Below, piece after piece: positions 43,301 to 57,118 of a stretch of 64,000 bases of DNA. Under the pieces are notes generated by a model that made no database searches, was not told where the DNA came from, and saw nothing but the letters and a program-made list of their open reading frames with translations. A program made the translations under genes and the position numbers. The stretch is from Dipteris shenzhenensis (lineage: Eukaryota; Polypodiophyta; Polypodiopsida; Gleicheniales): the NCBI GenBank assembly GCA_047967505.1, contig CM106541.1. The stretch is one strand, 5' to 3'. Positions within the stretch are counted from its first letter, which is position 1; every line of letters starts with the position of its first letter.

Positions 43301-43650
43301 TGCTATACGATCTGGATATGCTGCAACTAGCTGTCAAACCTAGATGGGGTCGGTGAGTCTCGATGATTCTCCGCCTAGTGACACCCTTCTTAATGGACTC
43401 TGTCCTAATCAAAGCTAATAATGATGTGGTGATACTGGTTTGTGTGGAAGACATCAAAGCAACTTTGGTTGGTTGATCGGCCACAGTCTAGTTTTGGTCT
43501 CCATTCTACTCTCTGAGCATGGGCCTTGGGCTCAGCCCCCTTGTAGGCCATAGTTTTGTTAAGGATCTTGTAGGGGATTGACCCTTCCCGGTTGCTTTAT
43601 TTTCCTCTTAATATCAAAGCCGGCTTGTTCTTTAACCCCAAAAAAAAAAA

Positions 43651-43996
43651 CACTTTCTAAAACAAAACCTCTAGTACCCTTAAATTAGATCCCCTTATAT
43701 TTTGTTCCATAGTCCTTTATTATTTTTTAGTCTAGCAAAACGTGGCACTAAACTCATGAAATCATGTTCCCTTTGTCTATTCCATTACTCATTGCTATTC
43801 ATACCCGTTTAAGATGAGCTATATGATTTATTCTTAGTTATTCTAAACTAAGGTTGATTGAATCAAAGGCATTGCTTGTAACACTTTCTAAAACAGAGCC
43901 TCTAGTACCCTTTAAATTAGATCCCCTTATATTTTGTTCCATAGTCCTTTATCATTTTTGAGTCTAGCAAAATGTAGCACTTAACTCATGAAATGC
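43651..43996 (+). repeat. Direct repeat (two copies of about 115 bp)
   Basis: cactttctaaaacaaaacct at 43651 recurs as cactttctaaaacagagcct at 43882. Both run through attagatccccttatatttt to actcatgaaat. The first copy starts exactly at the end of the L1 A-run. Confidence 0.8.
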
Positions 43997-45039
43997 AGTA
44001 TGTGTATGGCTCCTTATGCCCCACCACCTAGCCATGCTTCACCCTCAGCAACCCCAAAAGATCTTGGAGAGGATGCTCACAAGGGCCTTTATATTCAAGC
44101 CCATGCTAATGCTACATTTGTATAGAGAGCTCGAATGAGTCCTCTTGTCAGTGTCACCAAAGCTTCTATAGGCTTTGCATCAATGGGGAGCCCTTCCCTG
44201 TGAGAGGGGCCTCAGAAAGATCCAATGATCAGACTGTTGCCTTTGCCTACCTCTGCAAGGGGTAATCTTGACTAGAGCCCATTTGAAGGAGGAGCTTCTA
44301 GGGATCCGCACCTGGGGTGAGACCTCACATTATGGGCTTGTTCAAAAGGGCTCTGCTCTACATCTCCGGACAACGATGCCCACTCGATGCCCAAGGCTCC
44401 TAGTGCATGTGGCATCATCATTGTTTGTAATGCAACTTTGGCTCTAATATTCCTTGTGCCATCCTATTTTGCCCATAAGAAGTTACACTCCAAGACCCTG
44501 AGCTACCCCATGCACCCCCTTGTGAAATCTCCACTAGAGGCAATGTACTAGGTTGTGGTGACGACCTGGTTGGCCACTAAAGCTCTACTTGCTAGGGATA
44601 TTTTTGTTAAGTCGCAAAATAGAAACTTTGCAATGAACACTCTCTAAAACCAGGGTGATCTATTGCTCTATTAAAATATCAATATCCACCTAGTAGCCAA
44701 AATACCAAAGGTAACCCCCTCAGTCTTGGACCTCCTACACATCCTCTATCCCTGCGAAGAAGCCAATAGATTTGGTCTAGTTCCATCCCAGTCTTGAAGC
44801 CTCGCAATGTATAGCCAAGCCCTAAGCATCTCAAGAATCACTCAATAAAGTAAAGATACTTCCTGCAAAGAGATCCCTCCAATCTGATGCTTAAAAAGAA
44901 ACTAACTGGAGTTAGAAATTTGGCAACAATGACTAATGCACCGACAAATGTCAATGAAGAACTCTAAGTGCTAACAAAAAGCATGCCTAATCTAGGATCC
45001 TACAACACATCATTAAAAAACATTAACATAGCATTCTAA
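43997..45039. other. Unassigned intergenic sequence
   Basis: No open frame or repeat of note. It occupies the position where a coding body would be expected if the upstream duplication had included a second pyruvate kinase, but no exon-like similarity was seen. Confidence 0.4.
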
Positions 45040-47740
<2,701 letters not shown>

Positions 47741-48849
47741 ATTTGCTGCCTTGATCAATAGTTGGAAATACGCTACCACACAAGAGGTCCTGCATACACT
47801 AGGTAGTGTTGCATACAAAAACCTTGTCATGCCATCCTCAAAACTTGGCTTCCCCCTTTTAAGTCCCACATACTACCCTTGCATACAAGCGTTTGTTTAT
47901 ATAGCACTCCCTCTATGTGATTCCATGTGCATGACACTTGTTGTGCCAGTTGATAGCTTTCCATCTATTAAGGTGCTTCTAGATTAGATCTTGGCTATGC
48001 TAGAAAGTCAATATATTCAAAATATTTAATGTTCTTGGAGTCCATGTACCTAACACAAATTACTCCCATGCCATGTATGCATTTTTATAGTTAAATATTG
48101 AGTTTAGAAAAACATTGAGTACAATTTCTATTTGAAGTAGCTATTGTTGTTTTTTAGATATGAGCAAAAAAGTAAAACAAAAGTGGATTGACTATAGCTC
48201 CATATTCAACCATATGGTGTCAAAGTGACTTAAGTTGAGTCCCATAGAGACAAAGACCATATGGTGTTTAATAGACTTGGGTTGAGTCCCATAAAGATAA
48301 TGCCTTCACTAGAAACCCTCCTTCTAATGCTATCTATTAGTTTAGTTGGCATTCCTAACTTTGTTAACTTTTAACAATGCATCTCCTTTACTCCTAGTAA
48401 ATGAGGATGTTAATTGGTCTTCTCTCTTTTCAAAAAACATTCTCTTTACAATGGCCTCCCTACCACAACATAGTTGGTAGCACACCTAGAAATGCTTACA
48501 AATAGTAGTTTGACATTATGGATGGTGAGGTAGATTTGGGGCACCTCCTTAGGGCACATCTACTATCCACTACATCTTCAGCTGATATAGTTGTAGAGGA
48601 CCAAGAGAAGATTGATTACTTATACTAGTGGAGTCAATTGAGGAAATGGAGAACTTGATTAGAGATAAGCAAGATTTTTTCTTTTTTGGTTATTCAATTG
48701 AATGGTTGCTTTTAGTAATGTGTGTGGTAACATTAAACTTGATGGCCATAACATGCAAAGAGAAGGGAGAGAGGGAGGGAGAGACTAAGATAGAATTTAT
48801 TATATATATTACAAAATTTTGCACCATGGCATATTCTAAGTTGGCAAAA
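47741..48849. other. Unassigned sequence
   Basis: A near-repeat of about 60 bp (accatatggtgt ... gttgagtcccata at about 48211 and 48268). No gene recognised. Confidence 0.4.
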
Positions 48850-49095
48850 CTAAATTCCCAAATAATATTGGAAAGGACTCAAATCAAACATTGCAAATGA
48901 AGTTTGAAGGTCATTCTTGAATTCTGTAATTTTTTCTTCATTTGTGCCTGCAAGCATCATCCACATTAAAGATGATGACATAAAGGGAACTCTTATTTGT
49001 GCTTGATTATTTTGTATCACACCATGACAAAATGAGTCCCCAACCTGGCCAAAAATCCAGTTTTGGAAGACCATGAAACTACTACATGTTAACAC
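48850..49095 (-). mobile_element. Ty1/copia reverse-transcriptase scrap
   Basis: Minus-strand frame GTNEEKITEFKNDLQTSFAM then FDLSPFQYYLGI is the copia RT segment that follows the catalytic Y-V-DD box. The box itself is in a shifted frame (VDDAC). Nothing else of the element is recognisable around it. Confidence 0.7.
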
Positions 49096-51393
49096 AGAGT
49101 AGTTTTCAAGTGAAAAGCCATAATGATTGGCTAGGCTAGGAAAACCATTTCAAGGACATCACGTTCAAATGTCCAAGTAGGATGACCCTGCAAAAACCAA
49201 GTGGAGCTCACAAATATTAGGTTTGAATGCTTGAAATTTATTGTGTGTTAACATGTATTAGACTTTAAATCTAGAAGCATGTTGGTCATAGATTCTAACT
49301 ATTGAATGGTATAGATGAGTCCTAATGTGCAAGCAAGATGGCAATAGTTTCATCCAGTTCTACCTTTAAAATGTCCCTCTTGAACTAGCCCCTAACTAGT
49401 CTTATTGAAACACCATGAAACTACTGGGTGTTAACATGTACAAAGGGAGTGCTTGAGATGATCCCACACTATCTCTGGGGTTGTACAGTGGCACAGCGGT
49501 CAAGATTTTAGCCATAGTTCACAAAGGAGGAAGAGAGACTTCACATGGGGGATGATGGGTCTCGCTTACATAGGGGGGTCATGCTTTCTCCATTGACCCA
49601 GTCTCTCCCACATAGGGGAATAGAGGCCAAGAGGTTTCTTGGATTGAGATTGAGGATGCGGTTCCTCCTTCGTGAGCTCGACCAATTGTTTTCATGAAAT
49701 CCCTCTCTCCAAACAATTGAACCTCTATTACATGTACATCAACAACATGGAAATATGCTACTTTTCATGACACTTCACAATCGATAGCATGCAAAAAGCT
49801 ATGCAAGGTGGTACGCATGTTAAATCCATGTACAAGAAAATCTAGAGTCACAATTTTCTGAAGCAAAGACAAGGTAAGAAAGACAAGGCAAAGAGAGTTG
49901 TTGTGGTACATGCTATGGAATGCAAACCACTTAGTAAGCAAGGCCTTGTGTCTCAAAATTTTAGTGAAGAATGCAATAGTTTCTTTCATTAGCACTGCTG
50001 AGAGGTGACAACCCTGAATAGCAAGCGCAATGATGGTACACGTAAAGGACTATGATAGGAAGATCGCCAAACTAACAAGTCAAAAAAAAATGGCCCTAAA
50101 AAATGTGAGATCTCTTCATACATATTTATGGCCACACACTTCCTAAAGATTTTTTCAATTGCATTGTTAAAAATATGTCTAAGACTAAGCAAAAAGGAAC
50201 CTTGCTTCACTACCTTGCGGAAAATTGGTGACCTTCCAAAGGGATTAAACATCAAGACAAGGCTCAATTCTATCCAGCAAAACCCAAATCGATAATTCTA
50301 TATGCACCACAAACTATTTTGCAATGGTGGTGACCAAAAGATTTGACTATCAAGAGGCCATGATCTCCACATTTCATGATTGCCCACTAAAATAGAACTC
50401 GCACATATAAACATGACAAGTGCACATAATTGAAACATTGAGCTTTAAGAGAGAAGGATGACAACACAAACCACTTGACTCCAAATTGGCACCATATGAT
50501 TTCTCCTTTGAGTTCTCATGTACACGGTCTCCATAGTTCTTCTCCAAATCTGCTGGAAGTGAACCAAAATGAACAGAAGTAAGAAAATGAAAATCAATTT
50601 AAAGTGAAGCAAGATGAAGCAAAATCGATTAAAAGTAGGAAACCTCTCCCAAAAGTGGTACTTTAAGTATCCATGGGATCTACAATGGCATCAGCTCCCA
50701 TAGCTCTCTTGCTCAATTCCATAACTCCTAGATAAGAGAAAGGATAGTCCTCCCCATATTCTCCCTCTGCCCATTTCTCCTCATCTCTACATGTATTTAA
50801 AAGCAAACAAATGTTGAGATTTATAAAATTTATACTACTAGCTAGTCACTTTCACAAGGGTGAGAGAGAGAGAGAGAGGTGCAATGCTACCCAAAATAAA
50901 ATTTGCAACTAAATGCTCTTTGTCGAGTTTCAATTTAAACATTTCTTTAACTTTTTCAAAGGTTGAGATTCATTAAAAAAACCTTTAATTTTATTATGTG
51001 ACATTAAGATTAACCTATGATCCCAAGTTTGAGACCCAGCGGAATGGGGCTTGGGGCTCTAACTCATTATAGATGAGTCATGTTACTCGTTCTAAGAATT
51101 ACCACAATTTATCAGGATGATTGATCGATGTACAACAAAGGTTGTTCTTTTGATCCACACTCACACTTTAATCTATCAGATGCCTTTCGTTGTCTCTGGT
51201 TTTGTTAAGTATTGTGTTCGCCCTGAAGGAAGTAATAAGGGTTTGTAATTTGCTCATCAACAAAAAGTTTTGTGAGATGCATGATTGAACAGTTACCCGA
51301 ATAGGGGTGCTATGAGATAAAAAATTCAATTAGGCATTGGGGAGCGGATAGGAGGGTTGTTTGGGGGGGGGGAGTGGTATGTGGGAGGGGGTT
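49096..51393. other. Unassigned sequence
   Basis: Weak leads only. A minus-strand frame at 50267-49989 contains KVVKQGSFLLSL, vaguely like an RT segment. tggcacagcgg at about 49490 fits a tRNA-type A box, but no B box follows. A short (GA)n lies at 50862-50878. Confidence 0.3.
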
Positions 51394-51455
51394 CATGCAT
51401 GTGACACATGGCCATGCATGGCATTGCATATGTAGTGCCATGTGTCACATGCATG
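51394..51455. repeat. Perfect 19-bp inverted repeat (hairpin)
   Basis: catgcatgtgacacatggc at 51394-51412 pairs exactly with 51437-51455, leaving a 24-base loop. Confidence 0.9.
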
Positions 51456-51670
51456 GCCCCTCTCTCTGAAGCAGATATTTGCATGTGATATATATTGTGG
51501 CCAACCATGTGTGTAGAGTATCTAGAGAGTTCCTAGAGGAGTAAATTCATGTTGGGATTGTAGGAGTTGGCCATCATCAGTTGACTTGGAGGAGTATGAT
51601 CACTGAGACACCACGCAATGGCTTGGAGGACATTAAATTTTGTTGTGTGGAGGCTTTCATTCATGGAGAA

Positions 51671-51675
51671 GAGGG
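51671..51675 (+). repeat. Target-site duplication (left) of copia-1
   Basis: gaggg, repeated at 56922-56926. Confidence 0.8.
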
Positions 51676-51822
51676 TGTTGGGGTAAAGGGCAGTGTGCCC
51701 ACCCACTTGTACAGTGCCCATGTATACTCATATATATATGATAGAGGAATAAGCTGGAGTAGCTTTTGCTCCACCACTTTTGGTGTCTCCTTATTCCTTT
51801 GTGTGTTCTTTGTTTTTAGTCT
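51676..51822 (+). repeat. 5' LTR of copia-1
   Basis: Starts TGTTGGGGTAAAGGGCAG. Matches the 3' LTR to about 51806; the last 16 or so bases differ, so the 3' limit is inferred from the partner's length. Confidence 0.7.
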
Positions 51823-53536
51823 GGAAATCTGACAGTATTTCAGACAGTAAAAGTGAGCAGAATGCCATTTTCGACAGCAAGTATTTGCAAATCCATAAGG
51901 AGTTAGGCTCGGTGCCCAACAGAGGAGTCGGAGAACTTTGGAAGGGCTACGTTTTCTCTGTTGATAGCTCGGTCATCCGAGTTTACAGTACAGAGTTATT
52001 TACTATCCAAAATAGGGACAGTTCGTGATCAGTGTGCAGATAGCCATTTTGCAGACTGTATATCTTTTCACCTGTGCAGAATCTGCTGCTGTGTTCAACT
52101 AGAGAGTTGTAGATCCTTCAAAAACTACAACTTTGCTGTTGGACACAAGTTGATCCAACTTTTGGATCAAAAGATATTACTGTTTAAAGATAGTGACAGC
52201 ACAAGTACAATGCCATTTTTCTTTTTGTAGATGTCACAAGGGTACAACGGATGCATGATATTGTCGCTTACTTGGATGCACAAATGATATAGTGGTACAT
52301 GCCATTTGGATGCCATTTTGGTTGTCAATTGACACATTTTGGATGCATCATTTCTCACATGCTGTGAGAGGTCTCAAGGTTGAGCAGAAAATACAGCCTT
52401 GGTAACATTTGTGAGGTGTCTTGATGCTGAGTTCAGTGACATTGATAGTCACTTTGCACTGATTTGGTTGGGCATTGTACTTGCCATTTTGCTGGTGTTG
52501 CAGTTGACATACGGGGTGATCTGCTGGATGTATTTTGACCATTTTTTGGGGCTGTTTTTTGCTGGAGCAGATGAGTGTTGTAAAGGGCAGCAAACATACA
52601 AGGAAGCTGCTGTTGCTGTTTTTATGACAAAACAATCATTTTCAGGACTAAATATCTCTTTTCTGGTGCGGAATTGCACTTTGTGCTGAACTGGAAAGTT
52701 GTAGTTCACAGAACATACTACAACTTTGCTTTTGGAAGCAAGTTGATCCGGTATAAGCTGCAGGAGTTACAGCCTCTGCAAAATCACAAAAAGTTGCAGT
52801 CTACTGTCTATTTGTAACCAATGTGCAGGAAGCTATTTTTCAGGTGAGAATATCTGAGAATCCACAAGGATTTGGCTCTTGAGGTCAACTGACAAGTTGT
52901 AGATCTTTCTACCAGCTACAACTTTGCTGTTTATAGCATTGGCATCCGGTCTTTCAGTGAAAAGATATCGCTGTTCAAATACAGGGATAGCGTGTTATTT
53001 TGCCCAAAGTGGCTGTGAGGTATTGTTGTAGGGATTTCTCTTGCACAACAGTGAATTGGGAACTCACAGTAAATTATATAAAGTGATTGGGATCTCACTT
53101 CAGTCCAAGGGCATTATTGGCATTTTGGCAAGTCACTTTGGCACATTTGGCAAGTGGTGAATGCTTGATTTTGTTGCCAAACAATTGCGTGCTTGAGGTG
53201 ATGCATTGGTGATGCAGTAAATGCCATTTCGATGCATAATGGATTTGCATTGGTGGATGCTGCACTGATGTTTATGGATAGTTGAGCTGGGCTCCTATTG
53301 CCATTGGTTGAGCAGGCATTGCTCATTTGGTTCAGTGCATTTCTTACTTGGATTGCCAGGCATTAGTAGGCTGCATATATTCTTGTTTATGCCTCTTTAT
53401 GGCTGAGTGCTTTTGAGCATTGGATCAGCCAATTTATTTGGAGACCTGATTGGTCTGGACAACACTTATTTTTTGGTCATTTGGGTTGCCTATTGCACTA
53501 TACTGCTCTTTGGTTGTGACCTATTGTGCCACAGAT
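51823..53536 (+). other. Long untranslated leader of copia-1 with a repeated stem motif
   Basis: The module agttgtag - 8-19 bases - ctacaactttgct occurs near 52103, 52694 and 52896, followed each time by a short spacer and, twice, caagttgatcc. Arms agttgtag and ctacaact can pair. No long open frame. Confidence 0.65.
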
Positions 53537-54892
53537 ATGGCATCTACAGCTGGTAGTGCCCTCTTTGATATTGAGAGGTTGGATGGATCAAACTTTCAGT
53601 ATTGGAAAGAGCAGATTTATGATGTGTTAGTGCAGAAGAGGCAACATAAGCCCATTCCATGCAAAGGTGTCAAGCCTAATAGCATTAAACAAAGTGATTG
53701 GGATGACATGGATGAGCAAGCATGCTCTATCATTCAATCATCACTCTCAAAGTCAGTCTACTTGCAGGTACAGGATGGTGTACAGGGTGTAGACTACCAT
53801 GCATATGAGTTTTATACTCGTATATGCCGGATGTATGACCATGATAGTGTTATGTTACAGCATGATGGGCTGAAATACAGCCTTGATATGCACTCCAAAG
53901 GTCGATCAATTGGTAGAAACAGGTCATGTTCAAGGGGGAATTCCAGGAGTAAGTCTAGCTCTCGGACTTGTGTTAAATGTTTCTATTGTGGAAAGTATGG
54001 CCACATGAGAAAGTATTGCTGGAAATGGCTGAGAAAATACAACAAGAAGAGCAAGGTTAAGAATGACAGGAAGAAGGAGAAGAAGCATGTTGAGCTTCAA
54101 GGCATGGATGCCAGGGTTTCCACTGATAGTAGCAGTGATGAAGGCATTCTTTTGTCTATGTCTGACACCTCCTTCTTGGCCACTGATGTACCCATTCTTG
54201 GTGATTGGATGTTAGATCCATGTGGTTCATGTCATATGACCCCTCATAGGTCATGGTTCAATGCATATCAGGAATGCATTGTGGAGAGTGGTTTGATGGG
54301 CATTGATCATTCTATGGATGTCTATGGTTATGGGGATATCCACCTTGTTATGCCTAGTGGCTCTATTCTTGTTCTACAGAGGGTTAGACATATACCAAGA
54401 CTTGCTACGAGCAAGATCAGTACTGGACAGTTGGTTGAGGCAGGTTATCATGTCTCTTTGGGTGATCATGCATGGAAGATTGCTAGAGGCAATCTGGTTA
54501 TGGCTAGGGGATCACGGGTTGGATTCTCTTATGCATTGCATGTATCAGGTGTCCAGGATAAGATGCTTATGATTAGTAAGCAGCCATCAGCTAGTTTATG
54601 GTATGCCAGACTTGGACATATGTCTACTGCAGGAATGGAAGCCCTTACAACATTGAGATACATTCCTGTTATGGATGTCTCTCAAATTTTATGTCATGAT
54701 TGTGATGATGGTCAGCAGTCAGGATCCTCTTTTGTAAGGAAGACAGTCAGTGAGAGGTATGTTGAGCCATTGCAGTTGGTTCATAGTGCAGTTTATGGGC
54801 CTATGCCTACCGTTTCATTGGGTGGCGCCTCTTACTTTGTGACATTTATTGATGCTGCTACAAAGTACATATGGGTATATCCGATTCGGTAG
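53537..54892 (+). pseudogene. Copia-1 gag, protease and integrase N-terminus
   Basis: Open for 451 codons from the Met at 53537; the frame extends upstream to 53450 without similarity. Short gag (LDGSNFQYWKEQIYDVLVQK), zinc knuckle at 53978-54019 (C-FY-C-GKYG-H-MRKY-C), protease region with LDPCGSCHMTPHRSW where D-S-G is expected, gag_pre-integrase (LWYARLGHMS), and integrase start (TFIDAATKYIWVYPI, second Asp replaced by Ala). The TAG at 54890 interrupts it. The gag core is shortened. Confidence 0.85.
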
Positions 54893-55519
54893 AAGCATGA
54901 TGTATATGATACATTTCAGCGCTTCTTGGGTAATGCTGAAAATCAGTCAGGAAAGAAGCTATTGAGCTTGATGGCTGATGGTGATGCAGAGTTTACCTCT
55001 TCTAGATTTCAGCATCTATGTGATACACTTGGTATCAGGAGGGTGTTGACCACTCCTCCTCTTTCTGCTCATGATGCCTTGGTAGAAGGCATAAATTGGA
55101 TTCTATTGGACAGGATTGGTAGCATGCTACGATATGCAGGTCTTACCGAATGCTATTGGGTTGAGGCATGTAAGACAGCTGCATACTTGCTTAACAGGTC
55201 ACCCAGGAGATCTCTGAATGGTAGAGTGCCATTTGACTTCTTGACAGGCAAGGCACCATGTTATGAGCATTTACGTGTGTTTGGCTGTGAGGCTTATGCT
55301 CATGGTTCCCAATCGAGGAGGTGTATCTTCCTTGGATACAGTGAGTCCAATAGGGACTACAGGTTATGGGATTCTTCAACTAGAGAGTTGATACGCAGCC
55401 ATAATGTCTATTTCAGAGAGGATGCTATGTTTGGACAGCCCAGGACTGTGGATAGTAGGAGAGTGGTATTCCAGGAGGGTGTAAGTGCACTGATACCTCC
55501 GAATTCTATGCAGGGATAG
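54893..55519 (+). pseudogene. Copia-1 integrase, C-terminal part
   Basis: Same frame after the stop. SLMADGDAEFTSSRFQHLCD (second catalytic Asp), VEGINWILLDRIGSMLRYAG (catalytic Glu region), AAYLLNRSPRRSL, HLRVFGCEAYAHGS and CIFLGYSESNRDYRLWD are ordered as in copia integrases. Confidence 0.85.
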
Positions 55520-55534
55520 CCCATATCCCTTGGA

Positions 55535-56425
55535 GTGGGAGGTTTTTCCCACGGTGAGCAGGTTATAAAGTTGGGACAGCCACGATTACTTCCTGATTTT
55601 GGTCAGAGACGGTCAGATGTCTCTAGTATTCCACAGGTTTATACTCCTATGGAGATTGTTGATGCATCTTCTATGGACAGTTATAGTTTACTCCCAGGAT
55701 GCGGAGTGTCTCTTGCAGATGAGGATGAGGCTATGCATGGTGAGGAGGATACCTTGGCTAATGATGCCCGGTATGATCCATTAGCTGGTTATGCCAGGAC
55801 AGATGTGGTTTCTACAGTTATTGACTCGGGTCATATTGCGCATGGGCAGGAATCATTGATATGTTTACTTCGTAAGTGCCTCCATGGCCAGAAGCAATCC
55901 CCTCGAGCTTGGCTTCATAGGTTTGATACCGTTATGAGAGCTCAGGATGTGATGCGCAGTGAGACAGGTTATGGTCTCAGTATTCAGGAGGTCGCTATCC
56001 TTCTGAGGTTACTTGCCATATGGTTCCTTATGGACAGGGATGCTTTGCAGTGGGAGCTGCATGGTCTTGATGACGTTTGTCAGATACTTGGTTGTTTTAG
56101 TATGGAGAGGGGGAAGTTATTGAGTACTCCATTGCTTGTATTGGCTCCATACTTGAAACACAGTAGGTTTGACGATCACAGATCAGTTGAGCAGCAAGTT
56201 ATGGTTGATATGGCAGCCATAGTACTTCATGCATCCATGACTGTGTTGAGACTTGGTTCTCACATGTTTGCCATTGGGGCTACACTTCCAGTTCTTGCTT
56301 CCGTTGCAGTGGGAGTTGGTAGCATGATTATGGTAGATTTTGGCAGTAGGGAAGCGGTTGTGGACATCAGGTCCTTATGCTTCCAGGAGCAGCATGCAGG
56401 TGATGCAGGTTGGGTAGACCAGTAG
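55535..56425 (+). pseudogene. Copia-1 remnant of RT/RNase H region
   Basis: 296 open codons, but only ESLICLLRKCLHGQKQSPRA resembles RT; the YVDD box and RNase H are absent. The rest is low-similarity sequence that happens to stay open. Confidence 0.6.
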
Positions 56426-56774
56426 AGGTCTATTGTAGGGCATGTGCTTATGGTCACAGGTGGTACAGAGACATTTTCTTTACACAGTGACAGTTCAGGT
56501 GCTATGGACTTAGCACAGGAGCACGTGGTGGTGAGAGTTCACTCTCCAAGTGAGATCTGGCATGAGATCTTGGTTGACAGGCATCTACAGCTTGTCATTT
56601 TCTATCCTGCAAACCTGATGTCTGCTAGCAGCTTATCCTCTATGCACTTTGCACATTGCAAAGTGCCGATGGGCATAGGATGATGATGTGGTCATCTTGT
56701 TTTTCAGCCTATGGCTGATTGTATTATATGTGTACTATACTCCCTTAAAGGCACACTGCCTTTAAGTGGGAGGT

Positions 56775-56921
56775 TGTTGGGGTAAAGGGCAGTGTGCCCA
56801 CCCACTTGTACAGTGCGCATGTATACCCATATATATATGATAGAGGAATAAGCTGGAGTAGCTTTTGCTCCACCACTTTTGGTGTCTCCTTATTCCTTTG
56901 TGTGTGCTCTCCTCTCCCACA
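56775..56921 (+). repeat. 3' LTR of copia-1
   Basis: 147 bp, TGTTGGGG...CCCACA, directly followed by the gaggg duplication. Confidence 0.8.
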
Positions 56922-57118
56922 GAGGGTGCATGGCATGAAGGCTAAGAGAAGAGCAAGACTTCATGGATAATTGTATGCGATGGTTGAAGACCAAGAAGAT
57001 GCGAAGGGAGAAGTTCCGATACCAATTGACATAGATGTATGTGGAACGCGGGAGCTGGGAGGGTGTGTAGTATGTAATAAGCTTGCTTATGAGCTGACGA
57101 ACAATTTTTTCGTGTTTT

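Larger units (their letters stand above)
39815..43650 (+). mobile_element. L1-type LINE, degenerate
   Basis: Order: ORF1 with a DUF4283-like region (40200-40480) and a zinc knuckle, ORF2 endonuclease start (41393-41740), internal deletion, RT from FVDDLLALCKEN (41845) through LGAPLG and a C-terminal zf-RVT region (about 43070-43250, CKIALESLHHLFRS). It ends in an A-run (43640-43650). The left end is set where the flanking duplicated region stops matching. Many frameshifts and stops. No target duplication found. Confidence 0.85.
51676..56921 (+). mobile_element. Ty1/copia retrotransposon copia-1, short LTRs, mostly without RT
   Basis: 5,246 bp bounded by short LTRs and a gaggg target duplication. 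A 1.7-kb non-coding leader precedes gag, protease and integrase remains (copia order), then a large deletion through RT and RNase H leaving only LRKCLHGQKQSPRAWLHRFD. The LTRs differ at two of the first 131 bases, so insertion is fairly recent, yet the coding region is far more degraded. A polypurine tract (aagtgggagg, 56764-56773) precedes the 3' LTR. No initiator-tRNA primer-binding site was seen after the 5' LTR. Confidence 0.88.

Noticed and set aside
49480-49700. tRNA gene or tRNA-derived SINE
   Set aside because: tggcacagcgg fits an A box, but no convincing B box at the right distance and no cloverleaf.
49989-50267. LINE reverse-transcriptase fragment on the minus strand
   Set aside because: Only a short KVVKQGSFLLSL-like stretch is suggestive; no second RT motif in order.
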